A stretch of DNA of 64,000 nucleotides from Salinisphaera sp002433465 (GCF_040361435.1 NZ_APNL01000008.1:62001-126000); one strand, 5' to 3'. Counted from the first letter of the stretch, positions 1-7,713 are shown. Notes: generated from the letters alone by a model not told the origin. Program-made: numbers and translations.

Positions 1-107
1 CGGCTGCGTAGCACCGGGCCGGGGCAGGCTGCCAGCGTGCAAACGCCGCAGCCGCCGCCGTGCCTTGGCAGGTGGGCCGCCGGGCGATCGGAGGTTGCAA
101 TAGTCGG

Positions 108-127
108 TGATAGAATCGCGGATTCTA
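108..127 (+). promoter_or_regulatory. Candidate fumC promoter with palindrome
   Basis: A perfect inverted repeat, TAGAATC-GCG-GATTCTA, lies at 111-127, about 100 bp before the fumC start. Its left arm overlaps an extended -10-like element (TGATAGAAT at 108-116). This arrangement would suit an operator, but no convincing -35 is seen at the right distance and no regulator can be named. Confidence 0.3.
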
Positions 128-228
128 CCGAATTCATTCGTGGTGCGTGGCCTCGTTCACGCATGAGCGATTTCATCCCGGTCCGGGCCACGCCCGGCCG
201 CCAAGCCTTGAAAACGAAGGAGCACTCG

Positions 229-1620
229 ATGGCCGCAGATAACGATTACCGGATCGAAAAAGACAGCATGGGCGAACTCAAGGTGCCCACCGATGCGCTC
301 TGGGGCGCGCAGTCGCAGCGTGCGGTCGACAATTTTCCGATCTCGGATCTGCGTGCGCCGCGCGCCATGATCAACGCCCTGGGCCTGATCAAGGCGAGTG
401 CGGCCGACGTGAACCGCGACCTGGAACTGCTCGACGGCGATATCGCCCAGGCCATCATCGACAGCGCCACGGCCGTGGCCGAAGGCCAGTACGACGATCA
501 TTTCCCGGTGGATATTTTCCAGACCGGGTCGGGCACCTCGACCAACATGAACACCAACGAGGTGGTCGCCCATCTGGCCACCGAAGCCGCCGGCCAGACC
601 GTGCACCCGAACGACCACGTCAACATGGGTCAGTCGTCCAACGACGTGATTCCGACCGCCATTCACGTGGCGGCCGTCATCGAATGCGAACGCAAGCTGC
701 TGCCGGCACTCACCCACATGCGCGACACGCTGCGCAAGAAGGGCGAAGAGCTCTCGGAGGTCGTCAAGACCGGGCGCACGCACCTTATGGATGCCATGCC
801 GGTACGCTTTGATCAGGAGCTGGGCGGCTGGGCAGCACAGATCGATTCCGGCATCGCCCGCGTGGAAGCGGCGCTGCCGCGCATGCGCCGGCTGGCCCAG
901 GGCGGCACCGCCGTGGGCACGGGCATCAACGCCCATCCCGAATTCGGCGAGCGTTTCGCCAAGGCCATCGGCAAGGCCAGCGGCTGCCGCTTTGAAACCA
1001 GCGGCAACTACTTCGAGAGCCTGTCGTCGCAGGACGCGGCGGTCGAACTGTCCGGCCAGCTCAAGACCATCGCCGTCTCCATGATGAAGATCGCCAACGA
1101 CCTGCGCTGGATGAACTCCGGCCCGCTCGCCGGTCTTGGCGAAATCCAGCTGGAAGCGCTGCAGCCCGGCTCCAGCATCATGCCTGGCAAGGTCAACCCG
1201 GTGATTCCGGAAGCCGCGGCCATGGTCAGCGCCCAGGTCATCGGCAACGACAGCACGATTACCGTCGCCGGCCAGTCCGGCAACTTCCAGCTCAACGTCA
1301 TGCTGCCGGTGATCGCCTACAACCTGCTGCAGAGCATCGAGCTGCTGGCCAACACCAGCCAGGTCATGGCCGACAAGGCGATTGCCAGCTTCACCGTCAA
1401 TCAGGCGAACCTGGACGATGCGCTGTCCAAGAATCCGATCCTGGTCACCGCGCTCAACTCGGTGATTGGCTACGACAAGGGCGCGGCCATCGCCAAGCAG
1501 GCGTACAAGGAAGGCAAGCCCATCAAGGAACTCACCCTGGAGCAGACCGACCTCAGCGAAGAAGAGATCGACCGTCTGCTTGACCCGGCCGACCTCACCA
1601 AGGGCGGCATCAAGAAATAG
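229..1620 (+). CDS. fumC: Class II fumarate hydratase
   Basis: Catalyses reversible hydration of fumarate to L-malate in the TCA cycle; cytosolic, iron-independent homotetramer in this family. The 463-residue length matches class II fumarases (E. coli FumC 467). The fumarase/aspartase signature GSSIMPGKVNP is present, as are the TGSGTSTNMN and GRTHLMDA blocks. The start at 229 (MAADNDYRIEKDSMG) is preceded by AAGGAG at 217-222. The open frame runs upstream to 37, but that stretch lacks family similarity and lies across the probable promoter. A strong terminator follows at 1643, so it looks monocistronic. Confidence 0.97.
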   Translation: MAADNDYRIEKDSMGELKVPTDALWGAQSQRAVDNFPISDLRAPRAMINALGLIKASAADVNRDLELLDGDIAQAIIDSATAVAEGQYDDHFPVDIFQTGSGTSTNMNTNEVVAHLATEAAGQTVHPNDHVNMGQSSNDVIPTAIHVAAVIECERKLLPALTHMRDTLRKKGEELSEVVKTGRTHLMDAMPVRFDQELGGWAAQIDSGIARVEAALPRMRRLAQGGTAVGTGINAHPEFGERFAKAIGKASGCRFETSGNYFESLSSQDAAVELSGQLKTIAVSMMKIANDLRWMNSGPLAGLGEIQLEALQPGSSIMPGKVNPVIPEAAAMVSAQVIGNDSTITVAGQSGNFQLNVMLPVIAYNLLQSIELLANTSQVMADKAIASFTVNQANLDDALSKNPILVTALNSVIGYDKGAAIAKQAYKEGKPIKELTLEQTDLSEEEIDRLLDPADLTKGGIKK

Positions 1621-1642
1621 GGCGGTTTACGCTCGCTATGGG

Positions 1643-1668
1643 AAGGCCCGCTTCGGCGGGCCTTTTTT
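1643..1668 (+). terminator. Rho-independent terminator of fumC
   Basis: A nine-pair stem, AAGGCCCGC/GCGGGCCTT, with a TTCG tetraloop is followed by a T-run, 22 bp after the fumC stop. The rest of the 1669-1907 interval shows nothing recognisable. Confidence 0.9.
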
Positions 1669-1907
1669 ATGCGCGCAATAGTTGCCGTGGGGCGAAATCG
1701 ACCGCCATTCGAACCAAATATCCCACTTTATACGGATGGAACCCGCGCAATTCGGGCTTCACCCTTCGCACTCGCTGAGTAAACCGCAGCCTGCGGTATT
1801 GCCAGCCCCGGCCAGCCCTGCACCCTTGTGCGCCGCGCCCGTGCCGGCTTCCAACGAACACCCATACCGCAGCGGCCGTGGCGCCGCGCGGCCAAGAGGA
1901 ATAGAAC

Positions 1908-2411
1908 ATGTACAACGAACGTATGCTCGTCGGCGACCTGTCGCCGCCGCCCACCAGCGGCGATATGGACGACTGGCCGGATCAAGCGCCCTTCGTCCTA
2001 GAGAATCACGAACCCCGTGGCGCACTCGTGCTGCTGGTCGCTCTACGGCGGCTGCCATCGCTCGGCGTCTTCATGGCCGGCTTCGCCTATAGCGTGATCT
2101 GCGTGATGGCGGGCCTGAGCCATGCCAACGCCGGCGTCGATGTCTGGGTACTCATGCCCGGCATCGTGCTGGCCCTGTTATCCGTTGTGAACCTGGTCAG
2201 CAAACGCCTGGTGCAGTATCTCGACTGCTGCCCGACAACGCCCGAGCGCGTCAGCGCGCTCAAAGCCCGCGCCGCCCGCCACGACGTTGCCGGGCCGATG
2301 ACCGACGCGCAGGCACGCACCAGCGACTGCTGGCGCGTCGGCCACGTACGCCAGGCCCATGCCGTGCTCGATCGCATGGACGTCGTGGCGCGTCATGGCG
2401 TCGCTAACTGA
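1908..2411 (+). CDS. Small two-TM membrane protein, unknown
   Basis: A 167-residue protein of unknown function. It has two hydrophobic segments at about residues 48-68 (LGVFMAGFAYSVICVMAGL) and 76-98 (VWVLMPGIVLALLSVVNLV), then a hydrophilic C-terminal third rich in Ala and Arg, presumably cytoplasmic. An AGAGGA ribosome-binding site at 1894-1899 supports the ATG at 1908. It lies between fumC and the integron integrase, which is encoded convergently and ends 48 bp away. I do not recognise a family; reality as a gene rests on the RBS, codon pattern and membrane segments. Confidence 0.55.
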   Translation: MYNERMLVGDLSPPPTSGDMDDWPDQAPFVLENHEPRGALVLLVALRRLPSLGVFMAGFAYSVICVMAGLSHANAGVDVWVLMPGIVLALLSVVNLVSKRLVQYLDCCPTTPERVSALKARAARHDVAGPMTDAQARTSDCWRVGHVRQAHAVLDRMDVVARHGVAN

Positions 2412-2459
2412 AGCGCGCGTGCGCATTCCATACCGACGCGCCCCTCGGACGGTGTACGG

Positions 2460-3434
2460 TTAGGCGTCCAAGGGGCTGACTACGCCGCGGCCGCCGCGCT
2501 TGAGCACGTAGGTATAAAGCATGGTCGTCTGCACGTTCTTATGCCCGAGTAGTTCCTGGACCGTACGAATATCGCTGCCGCGTTCCAGCAAATGCGTTGC
2601 GAAGGAATGTCGCAATGTATGGCAACTCGCCTTCTTGTCGATGCCCGCCCGGCGAACCGCACGCTTCACCGACTGTTGCAGGCCTTTTTCATTCACGTGA
2701 TGCCGCCGCGTTGCGCCCGAACGCGGGTCTGTAGACAACCGCGAAGACGGGAATACGTACTGCCAGGCCAGCTCGTGCTCTGCGTTGGCATACTTCGTTG
2801 CCAACGCGGTGGGTAGATACACCGCGCCATAACCGGCCTTGAGATCGTCCCGATGCAGGCAGGCCACGTAATCGAGCTGCGCCTTCAACTCGGCGGTCAC
2901 CGACGTGGGCAGGGGTGTCACCCGATCCTTGGCGCCCTTACCGTCGCGCACCACGATCTGCTGGTAACCGAAGTCCACGTCCTTCACGCGAAGACGAATA
3001 ACCTCCATCAACCGCAGGCCCGAGCCGTAGAGCAGCGACGCCATCAGCTTGTAGGTGCCCTCGAGCTGGGCGAGCAGCTGGCCCACTTCCTGGGGGCTTA
3101 ATACCTCGGGGATACGCTCAGGGCGTTTTGCACGCACGACATCGTCCATCCACGGCAGGTCGATTTCGAGCACTTGCCGGTAGAGATACAGAATCGCATT
3201 CAGCGCCTGATTCTGCGTCGAGGCAGCCACGTGACGATCGACCGCCAGATGGGTCAGATAAGCCTCAATCTCGGGCTTGCCCATATCCTTCGGATGACGC
3301 TTGTCATGGAACAGAATGAAGCGCTTGATCCAGGCAAGGTAAGTTCTCTCGGTCCGCAGGCTGTAATGGCCCAGACGCAGTCGATCGCTAACCTGATCCA
3401 TCAGCTTGCGAGGGCGCTTTGCTAAATCCGTCAT
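2460..3434 (-). CDS. intI: Integron integrase (tyrosine recombinase)
   Basis: Site-specific tyrosine recombinase that inserts and excises gene cassettes at attI and attC. The 324 residues carry an N-terminal SAM-like core-binding domain (about 10-90) and a C-terminal catalytic domain. The Arg is in GSGLRLMEV, HxxR is in HTLRHSF, LGH is in ELLGHKN, and the nucleophile Tyr is in TMLYTYV. An extra segment of about 35 residues before the HTLRH motif, containing ELAWQYVFPSS, is the integron-specific insertion that separates IntI from XerC/D. It is transcribed away from the array, the usual layout. Length (about 320-340) is normal and no disruption is seen, so it could be active. No LexA box was found in its upstream region. 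Confidence 0.95.
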   Translation of the reverse strand: MTDLAKRPRKLMDQVSDRLRLGHYSLRTERTYLAWIKRFILFHDKRHPKDMGKPEIEAYLTHLAVDRHVAASTQNQALNAILYLYRQVLEIDLPWMDDVVRAKRPERIPEVLSPQEVGQLLAQLEGTYKLMASLLYGSGLRLMEVIRLRVKDVDFGYQQIVVRDGKGAKDRVTPLPTSVTAELKAQLDYVACLHRDDLKAGYGAVYLPTALATKYANAEHELAWQYVFPSSRLSTDPRSGATRRHHVNEKGLQQSVKRAVRRAGIDKKASCHTLRHSFATHLLERGSDIRTVQELLGHKNVQTTMLYTYVLKRGGRGVVSPLDA

Positions 3435-3513
3435 TGCTTCACACCCTGCGGGGTATAGCGTTTCAGAATAGCAGTAAACAAAAGCGATAGCTAAGATGTT
3501 CGTATTGCTATGC
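3435..3513 (+). other. Probable attI region (R box uncertain)
   Basis: The 75 bp between the intI start and the first cassette ORF is where attI should lie. No clean GTTRRRY core is visible. GCTATGC at 3507-3513 differs at one base from GTTATGC, and it would pair with the GCATAAG-like R'' of the first attC. If it is the R box, it overlaps the start of the first cassette ORF. No convincing cassette promoter was identified. Confidence 0.35.
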
Positions 3514-4070
3514 GAATTTTAGGCAGCATGCTATACCTATCAACAGTCGTATACTTGGCGTTATGCATTTCAAAAGCCATGTCGTATGTAGAACCTACAG
3601 GCCGAGTCGTCGAGTCACGTCTGATAAATGACGTGGCCTTCCTCACGATCACATTCGACCGGATGGACGTTGGGCCGGTCGCACCAGCAGGGTTATATGT
3701 TGATCCGGGATCGGGAGAAGAAAGGTTTCAACTCCACAAGGTCGTAAATCAATTCAGATTGACCTTCCAGTTTGAGACCTACCATCCTATCCAGACGCCG
3801 CCCTCAGCGGGAGAGGTATTTTCGTATAGAGGTTGGTGGATGCCGGAGGTCATGGAAGCTGCGCTAGACGAGGAAACTTCTTGGAAACATAGGACCTACC
3901 CCGACGATGGTACTCATATCCATTGTCTTTTCACTTGGGAAACAATTGCTGCTTGCGTCGAAAATAAGCAAGGGTGGTGGTCGAAAAAGTATGGTTGGAT
4001 ATGTGAGCAAGCCTATGAAGACCACATTGTTAGAGACATATATCGCCTTCGGGTATCGAGACGTGCATAA
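3510..4070 (+). CDS. Integron cassette 1: hypothetical protein
   Basis: A 186-residue protein with no family I recognise. The N-terminus up to about residue 24 is hydrophobic (MLYLSTVVYLALCISKAM) and could be a signal or anchor; later Met starts at residues 8 and 24 are possible. The remainder is mixed alpha/beta with many aromatics and four Cys. Base composition is clearly AT-richer than flanking chromosomal genes, as expected of a captured cassette. The stop codon lies inside the R'' end of the following attC. Being first in the array, it would be the cassette most exposed to any promoter in attI or intI. Confidence 0.6.
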   Translation: MRILGSMLYLSTVVYLALCISKAMSYVEPTGRVVESRLINDVAFLTITFDRMDVGPVAPAGLYVDPGSGEERFQLHKVVNQFRLTFQFETYHPIQTPPSAGEVFSYRGWWMPEVMEAALDEETSWKHRTYPDDGTHIHCLFTWETIAACVENKQGWWSKKYGWICEQAYEDHIVRDIYRLRVSRRA

Positions 4071-4167
4071 GAATGCGCTGCAGTTGACCGCCCAAAGCGC
4101 TGCCGCGCTTCGGGTTCCCTCCGCAGCCTTCGGCTGCTCCGGCGACAACTGAGCTTCGGCGTTAGGA
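4065..4167 (+). repeat. attC site 1 (long form)
   Basis: Starts with a degenerate R'' (GCATAAG), has L'' GCTGCAGTTGACC and L' CAACTGAGC in inverted orientation, and ends in R' GTTAGGA at 4161-4167. The central part holds a CCGCAGCC-TTCG-GGCTGC-like hairpin that forms the variable terminal structure. About 103 bp. Confidence 0.85.
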
Positions 4168-4205
4168 GCTACCGCGAGAATGGGGAAAAATTTCCGCCCG
4201 AACAA

Positions 4206-4478
4206 ATGAGGCTCTATCGCCTAACAGACGAAATTCTTCACTACCTTTGGGATCCCATCGGAGTGGCAGGAATTGCTGAGGCGAGGGACGAGTATTACGC
4301 CTATCTACCAGAGGTGTTTGGGCTTTTGCTAGCGGCTAAAAATGAAAGTGAGATCGCCGCATACCTGACGCGAGTTGAGTCCCAACGTATGGGTGGAACC
4401 CCGGATAATACGAGTAATATCAAAATCGCCGGGATGTTAATAGACGCCAGGAAAGCATTGCTCGATCATGGCTCCTAA
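4206..4478 (+). CDS. Integron cassette 2: hypothetical protein
   Basis: A 90-residue, acidic, probably all-helical soluble protein. It has the LWDPIGVAGI and DEYYAYLPEVFGLL blocks seen in small hypothetical proteins often carried near toxin/immunity genes or in integrons; that association is from memory and no function can be assigned. The stop codon TAA forms part of the R'' box CCTAAC of attC site 2. No strong Shine-Dalgarno is visible before the ATG at 4206. Confidence 0.6.
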   Translation: MRLYRLTDEILHYLWDPIGVAGIAEARDEYYAYLPEVFGLLLAAKNESEIAAYLTRVESQRMGGTPDNTSNIKIAGMLIDARKALLDHGS

Positions 4479-4547
4479 CAAGTCGCTGCAGTTGACCGCC
4501 CAAAGCGCTGCCGCGCTTCGGGCGACAACTGAGCTTCGGCGTTAGGC
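4473..4547 (+). repeat. attC site 2 (short form)
   Basis: R'' CCTAAC at 4474-4479, inverted L''/L' boxes identical to those of site 1, and R' GTTAGGC at 4541-4547. It lacks a block of about 28 nt found in the apical part of the long sites, giving about 75 bp. Confidence 0.9.
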
Positions 4548-4569
4548 GGCAAGTGGAAGAACTCGATCA

Positions 4570-4991
4570 ATGAACTTACTTGTCAATATCGACGTGCCCG
4601 ATCTTCAAGAGGCAATCAGCTTCTATACCGAGGCCTTCGGGCTCGTACACGTTCGCACCATGAATAATTCGTTGCAGAACTGAGTGGCGCTGCAGCGCCA
4701 ATCTACCTACTTATCACCGCAGCAGGATCCGCGCCAACTCAAAAAATGGATGTATCACGGGCGTATTCTCGTCACTGGACTCCAGCGCCTATCGATTTTG
4801 TCGTCGATAATCTTGATGTCGAAGCCGCGAGAGTCGTCGCTTGCGGCGCAGTTCGTGAAAGTGAGTGCAATCAATGGAACGGGTCGCGTTGCATAACCTT
4901 CTCCGACCCATTTGGCCATGGCTTTTGCCTTATAAGTTTCGATCGTAAGACATACGGCGGCGCCTCAAATGCCGCTGAACTAAAGCGTTAG
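4570..4991 (+). pseudogene. Integron cassette: frameshifted VOC/glyoxalase protein
   Basis: Remains of a vicinal-oxygen-chelate (glyoxalase/bleomycin-resistance) family protein. The first frame from ATG 4570 reads MNLLVNIDVPDLQEAISF and continues to FGLVHVRTM before stopping at 4681. The family sequence resumes in another frame with AELSGAAAPIYLL at about 4676, then HWTPAPIDFVVDN and DPFGHGFCLISF to the stop at 4989-4991. One net indel near 4660-4676 explains both halves. The intact family protein is about 125-130 residues, which the two halves together reach. The stop codon lies inside a residual integron R' box. Confidence 0.8.
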
Positions 4992-4993
4992 GT
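4985..4993 (+). repeat. Residual attC R' box between two cassettes
   Basis: GCGTTAGGT matches the 3' end (R') of the neighbouring attC sites, but no R'', L'' or L' box precedes it; the upstream sequence is VOC coding sequence. It marks a cassette junction whose attC has been almost wholly deleted, fusing the VOC and GNAT cassettes. Confidence 0.55.
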
Positions 4994-4998
4994 AAGAG

Positions 4999-5508
4999 AT
5001 GACTATTCGGAAGCTAACTCAAAGTGATGCAGTAGCGTTTAAGGAGCTAAGGTTATCGGGCCTCGTCGAATGTCCCACCGCATTCGGTTCGAGTTAGGAA
5101 GAGGAAGTGGCGATAGGCATTTCTGATTTACAAGATCGCCTAAAACCGACCGATGCTTCCGCACTTTTCGGCCATTTCGACGAAGGCAAACTGGCCGGGG
5201 TAGTTGGTTTGCAGCGTGAAGCCAACTATAAGATGCAGCACAAAGCGTTTATTTGGGGGATGTATGTTTCGCCAGCAGCGCGAAGCAAAGGCGTTGGAAG
5301 GGCGCTTTTGGATCGCGCCATGGATTTTGCATCGTCACGTGACGGTGTACGTCAAGTGACGCTTTGTGTAGTAGTAGACGATGTGGCCGCGCGGTCATTG
5401 TATGAGACCGCTGGGTTTCAATCTTATGGCACCGAGCCAGAAGCTCTGTCAGTCGAAGGTCGGTACTACGATGAAGAGCTTATGTTCCAGTATGTTGAGC
5501 GAACCTAA
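4999..5508 (+). pseudogene. Integron cassette: GNAT acetyltransferase with amber stop
   Basis: GNAT-family N-acetyltransferase reading MTIRKLTQSDAVAF at its start, an acetyl-CoA-binding block SPAARSKGVGRALLDRA, and the C-terminal LYETAGFQSYGTEPEAL typical of the family. An in-frame TAG at 5095-5097 follows the FGSS block, where relatives have Tyr before EEE. The total frame is 170 codons including the amber codon, a normal GNAT length. A GTG at 5107 could restart translation, but the product would lack the first strand and helix. Nonsense inactivation or amber suppression are the alternatives. Confidence 0.8.
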
Positions 5509-5605
5509 CGGATCGGTGCAGTTGACCGCCCAAAGCGCTGCCGCGCTTTGGGTTCCCTCCACGGCCTGCGGCCGGTCCCGCGGCAACTGCGCTTAGGCGT
5601 TAGAG
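5503..5605 (+). repeat. attC site 3 (long form)
   Basis: R'' CCTAAC at 5504-5509, conserved L''/L' arms, apical hairpin variant (ACGGCCTGCGGCCGGT), and R' GTTAGAG at 5599-5605. About 103 bp. Serves the fused VOC-GNAT cassette. Confidence 0.9.
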
Positions 5606-5607
5606 CT

Positions 5608-5895
5608 ATGAATACATTGCAGTCACACGAAGAAGAGTTTGAGGCGGGCACGGTAACGGAATCCGGCTATGCAGCGTTAGATGATGCCGAGGGCTACGGA
5701 GCCGCATCCTCTGTCGGTTCGGGCAGCGTCAGCATCGACAAAGTATGGCAGGCATACCGTCAAGGCAGATCGCTTTGGTTGTACTGTAAGGACAAATTGA
5801 TGTTTCAGCCCAATACAGAAGACGAGTTGGCTGACTGGTGCGAGAACAACTTTCCAGCGTGTTATGGAGAGTATCTTCGGCGCAAAAAGCACTAA
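5608..5895 (+). CDS. Integron cassette: hypothetical acidic protein
   Basis: A 95-residue protein beginning MNTLQSHEEEFEAG. The N-terminal half is acidic and Gly/Ser-rich; the C-terminal half has a compact Trp/Tyr/Cys-containing segment (SLWLYCKDKLMFQP and ELADWCENNF). The start at 5608 is chosen because it lies directly after the R' box; a longer frame would run back into attC 3. No family recognised. The stop codon is shared with the R'' of the next attC. Confidence 0.6.
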   Translation: MNTLQSHEEEFEAGTVTESGYAALDDAEGYGAASSVGSGSVSIDKVWQAYRQGRSLWLYCKDKLMFQPNTEDELADWCENNFPACYGEYLRRKKH

Positions 5896-5961
5896 CAAAG
5901 TGGTCAACGGGACGCCAACTACGCTGCGCTCCGTTGGCGCCCGTTACCACGGGCGTTAGAG
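5890..5961 (+). repeat. attC site 4 (different subfamily)
   Basis: R'' ACTAAC near 5891-5896 and R' GTTAGAG at 5955-5961, but the interior differs from the other sites. It is built on AACGGGACGCCAAC and CCGTTGGCGCCCGTT arms around CTACGCTGCGCT. About 70 bp. It points to a cassette recruited from another integron. Confidence 0.8.
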
Positions 5962-5967
5962 GCTGCA

Positions 5968-6372
5968 ATGTCGTTTGCATCGGAAGCTTTTAAGCGGTTC
6001 ATTGTCGCCGTAGGGTCACTGGCTACATTGCTTTTGGTGCTATCCGTCCTGGCTTTTTCGTACATGAGTTCGGGAATCTTTGGTACCGCACCCTTTGACA
6101 AGAGAAGCTGGGCCGCCAGTATCAGCAATGAAGAGCAAGCAACTTGCTATAGAGGTGGAATGGCAAAGGATGTTCGAGACAATGTGCTATTGAGGCAGAT
6201 GACAAGAGCAGATGTTATTGCTTTGCTTGGACAGCCCAGCGGAAACGTTACCGAACAGGAATACCAATACGCGCTTGGCATGTGCAGCGGTTTCGGAATT
6301 GATTATGACATTTTGCATGTTTATTTCGACGAGCGAGGGAAATTCTCCTATGCACAAATAATTCAGCATTAA
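5968..6372 (+). CDS. Integron cassette: membrane-anchored protein, BamE-like fold possible
   Basis: A 134-residue protein with one N-terminal membrane segment (about residues 10-33, FIVAVGSLATLLLVLSVLAF), so probably inner-membrane anchored with a periplasmic domain. The segment LLRQMTRADVIALLGQP resembles the helix-turn of SmpA/BamE-fold domains, where a Met-Thr-x-x-(E/D)-V motif precedes LGxP; this is a fold hint only. Two Cys residues (CYRGG, GMCSG) could form a disulphide. ATG follows the R' box by 6 bp. Confidence 0.6.
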   Translation: MSFASEAFKRFIVAVGSLATLLLVLSVLAFSYMSSGIFGTAPFDKRSWAASISNEEQATCYRGGMAKDVRDNVLLRQMTRADVIALLGQPSGNVTEQEYQYALGMCSGFGIDYDILHVYFDERGKFSYAQIIQH

Positions 6373-6383
6373 AGAAGCACTTT

Positions 6384-6540
6384 CTAACAAGTGGTTCAAT
6401 GCCGTTTGCTTTGGATTTCGGATGCCTCCAGGCCACATCACGATGATTCGTCATGCCGTCCGTCACGATCCAAGCATAGCTTTCAAACACGCTCTCTTGA
6501 ATGAAGAAAAATTTCAAATTGAGATCGCGGCCGATTAGCA
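6384..6540 (+). pseudogene. Cassette remnant with partial attC
   Basis: CTAACAAGTGGTTCAA at 6384-6399 resembles the R''-side of an attC of the site-4 type but has no matching R' side. It is followed by a 38-codon frame at 6422-6538 (MPPGHITMIRHAVRHD to EIAAD) that ends just before the next R'' box. This looks like the tail of a cassette whose beginning, with the distal half of the preceding attC, was deleted. No function can be assigned. Confidence 0.45.
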
Positions 6541-6541
6541 G

Positions 6542-6644
6542 CTCTAACGATACGCTGCAGTCGACCGCCCAAAACGCTACCGCGTTTCGGGTTCCCTCCG
6601 CAGCCTTCGTCTGCTGCGGCGGCAACTGAGCTTAGGCGTTAGAT
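6542..6644 (+). repeat. attC site 5 (long form)
   Basis: R'' CTCTAAC at 6542-6548, L''/L' arms (GCTGCAGTCGACC, CAACTGAGC), apical CCGCAGCCTTCGTCTGCTGCGG hairpin region, and R' GTTAGAT at 6638-6644. Confidence 0.9.
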
Positions 6645-6645
6645 A

Positions 6646-6978
6646 ATGAATAAAAATTTTGCACTTGTTCTTATTACGTGCTCGCTGGCTGCCGGCTGCG
6701 GCACGATGATGTCAAAGAACGCTGAACTTTGGGAACAAGATTGTGCTCAGGACGAGCGTGTGTCTCTACCACGTGTGTATAGCGGCACGGCTCTAGATTT
6801 GTACGCAGTGGGTAAAGATTTACCGCGCGGCGGCCAAATTGGTGCTTTTTTATTCTGGGATATACCGTTTAGCCTCGTGGCGGATACGGTAATTCTTCCT
6901 TATACCCTCTATGGTCAGATTCGGCACGGTAACCATACTTGCCAGGTCCGCGGTGAGGAGAAGGCGATTGATGCCTAA
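6646..6978 (+). CDS. Integron cassette: YceK/YidQ-family lipoprotein
   Basis: A 110-residue predicted lipoprotein. The signal peptide ends in lipobox LAAGC with Cys18 as the lipidation site. Family hallmarks are the GTALDL block and DIPFSLVADTVILPYTLYG near the C-terminus, as in YceK/YidQ (DUF1375) envelope proteins of unknown function. Three Cys beyond the lipid Cys are not obviously conserved. The ATG at 6646 follows attC 5 by one base. Lipoproteins of this family are common in proteobacterial chromosomes, so a cassette copy is a mobile version of an envelope gene. Confidence 0.85.
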   Translation: MNKNFALVLITCSLAAGCGTMMSKNAELWEQDCAQDERVSLPRVYSGTALDLYAVGKDLPRGGQIGAFLFWDIPFSLVADTVILPYTLYGQIRHGNHTCQVRGEEKAIDA

Positions 6979-7074
6979 CGAATCGCTGCATTTGACCGCC
7001 CAAAGCACCGCGCCGCTATGGATTCCCTACGCAGCCTCCGGCTGCTCCGGCGGCGGCATCGCTACGCGTTAGGT
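6973..7074 (+). repeat. attC site 6 (long form, diverged)
   Basis: R'' CCTAAC at 6974-6979 and R' GTTAGGT at 7068-7074. The L' arm is decayed (GGCATCGCTACGC instead of CAACTGAGC), so the fold is weaker than in the other sites. Confidence 0.8.
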
Positions 7075-7087
7075 ACGAGGTGGAATT

Positions 7088-7702
7088 TTGGAGTTAAAAG
7101 AGTGCGTTCGTGAGCCAGTCCCAGAACTATTTGATGCGGCTCGCCTTCTTGATGCAGCTGTTACAGCATGCCTAAGAGGGCACGGTGAACTTGCAGGTCA
7201 CCTGTTCCAACTCGCTGACGATCCGTCCGTTCGCAATTGGACCGAATCCTTATGGGGGAAGGCAAGCCCTTACGTAAAAGTCAGAGAAGTGTCCGGCCTC
7301 CCGCCAGCGCTAGTCCAAGATCAGCGAATTCCGGTACGAATGCCGACGGCTGAAGAACGTCGCGTACTTCGTGAGCGGGACGGGTACCACTGTCGGTTCT
7401 GCGGCATCCCGGTCATTCGAAAGGAGATTAGAGAGAAAGTGAAGCGCCTGTATCCCGCGGCGGTCACTTGGGGCAGAGCTAATCTTAGCCAGCACGCGGC
7501 GTTCCAAGCGCTGTGGCTCCAATATGACCACGTTTTACCTCATTCGCGCGGTGGCGATAATAGTCTGGATAATTTGGTCATAACATGCGCCCCCTGCAAT
7601 TACGCGAAGTGGAGCTATCACGTCTCGGAGATTGGATTGCTCGATCCACGGGGCCGACCACCTCGCCATTCATGGTGGGATGGGCTCGAGCGTTTTAAGT
7701 AG
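7088..7702 (+). CDS. Integron cassette: HNH endonuclease
   Basis: A 204-residue protein with a C-terminal HNH nuclease domain at about residues 95-185. It shows two zinc-binding CxxC pairs (CRFC, CAPC), the DHVLPHSRGGDN core with the catalytic His, and a downstream Asn in SLDNLVITC. The first 90 residues are helical and unassigned. TTG at 7088 is used as start because AGGTGG lies at 7077-7082; the domain would be intact with a later start. HNH cassette genes in integrons may be defence or restriction nucleases, or simply selfish; the target is unknown. Confidence 0.8.
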   Translation: MELKECVREPVPELFDAARLLDAAVTACLRGHGELAGHLFQLADDPSVRNWTESLWGKASPYVKVREVSGLPPALVQDQRIPVRMPTAEERRVLRERDGYHCRFCGIPVIRKEIREKVKRLYPAAVTWGRANLSQHAAFQALWLQYDHVLPHSRGGDNSLDNLVITCAPCNYAKWSYHVSEIGLLDPRGRPPRHSWWDGLERFK

Positions 7703-7713
7703 TAGAGGGTTTT

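Noticed and set aside
37..228. N-terminal extension of the fumC frame
   Set aside because: The extension has no fumarase similarity, spans the likely promoter and palindrome, and the start at 229 has a proper AAGGAG site.
3435..3510. LexA (SOS) box upstream of intI
   Set aside because: No CTG-N10-CAG match could be found on either strand of the upstream region.
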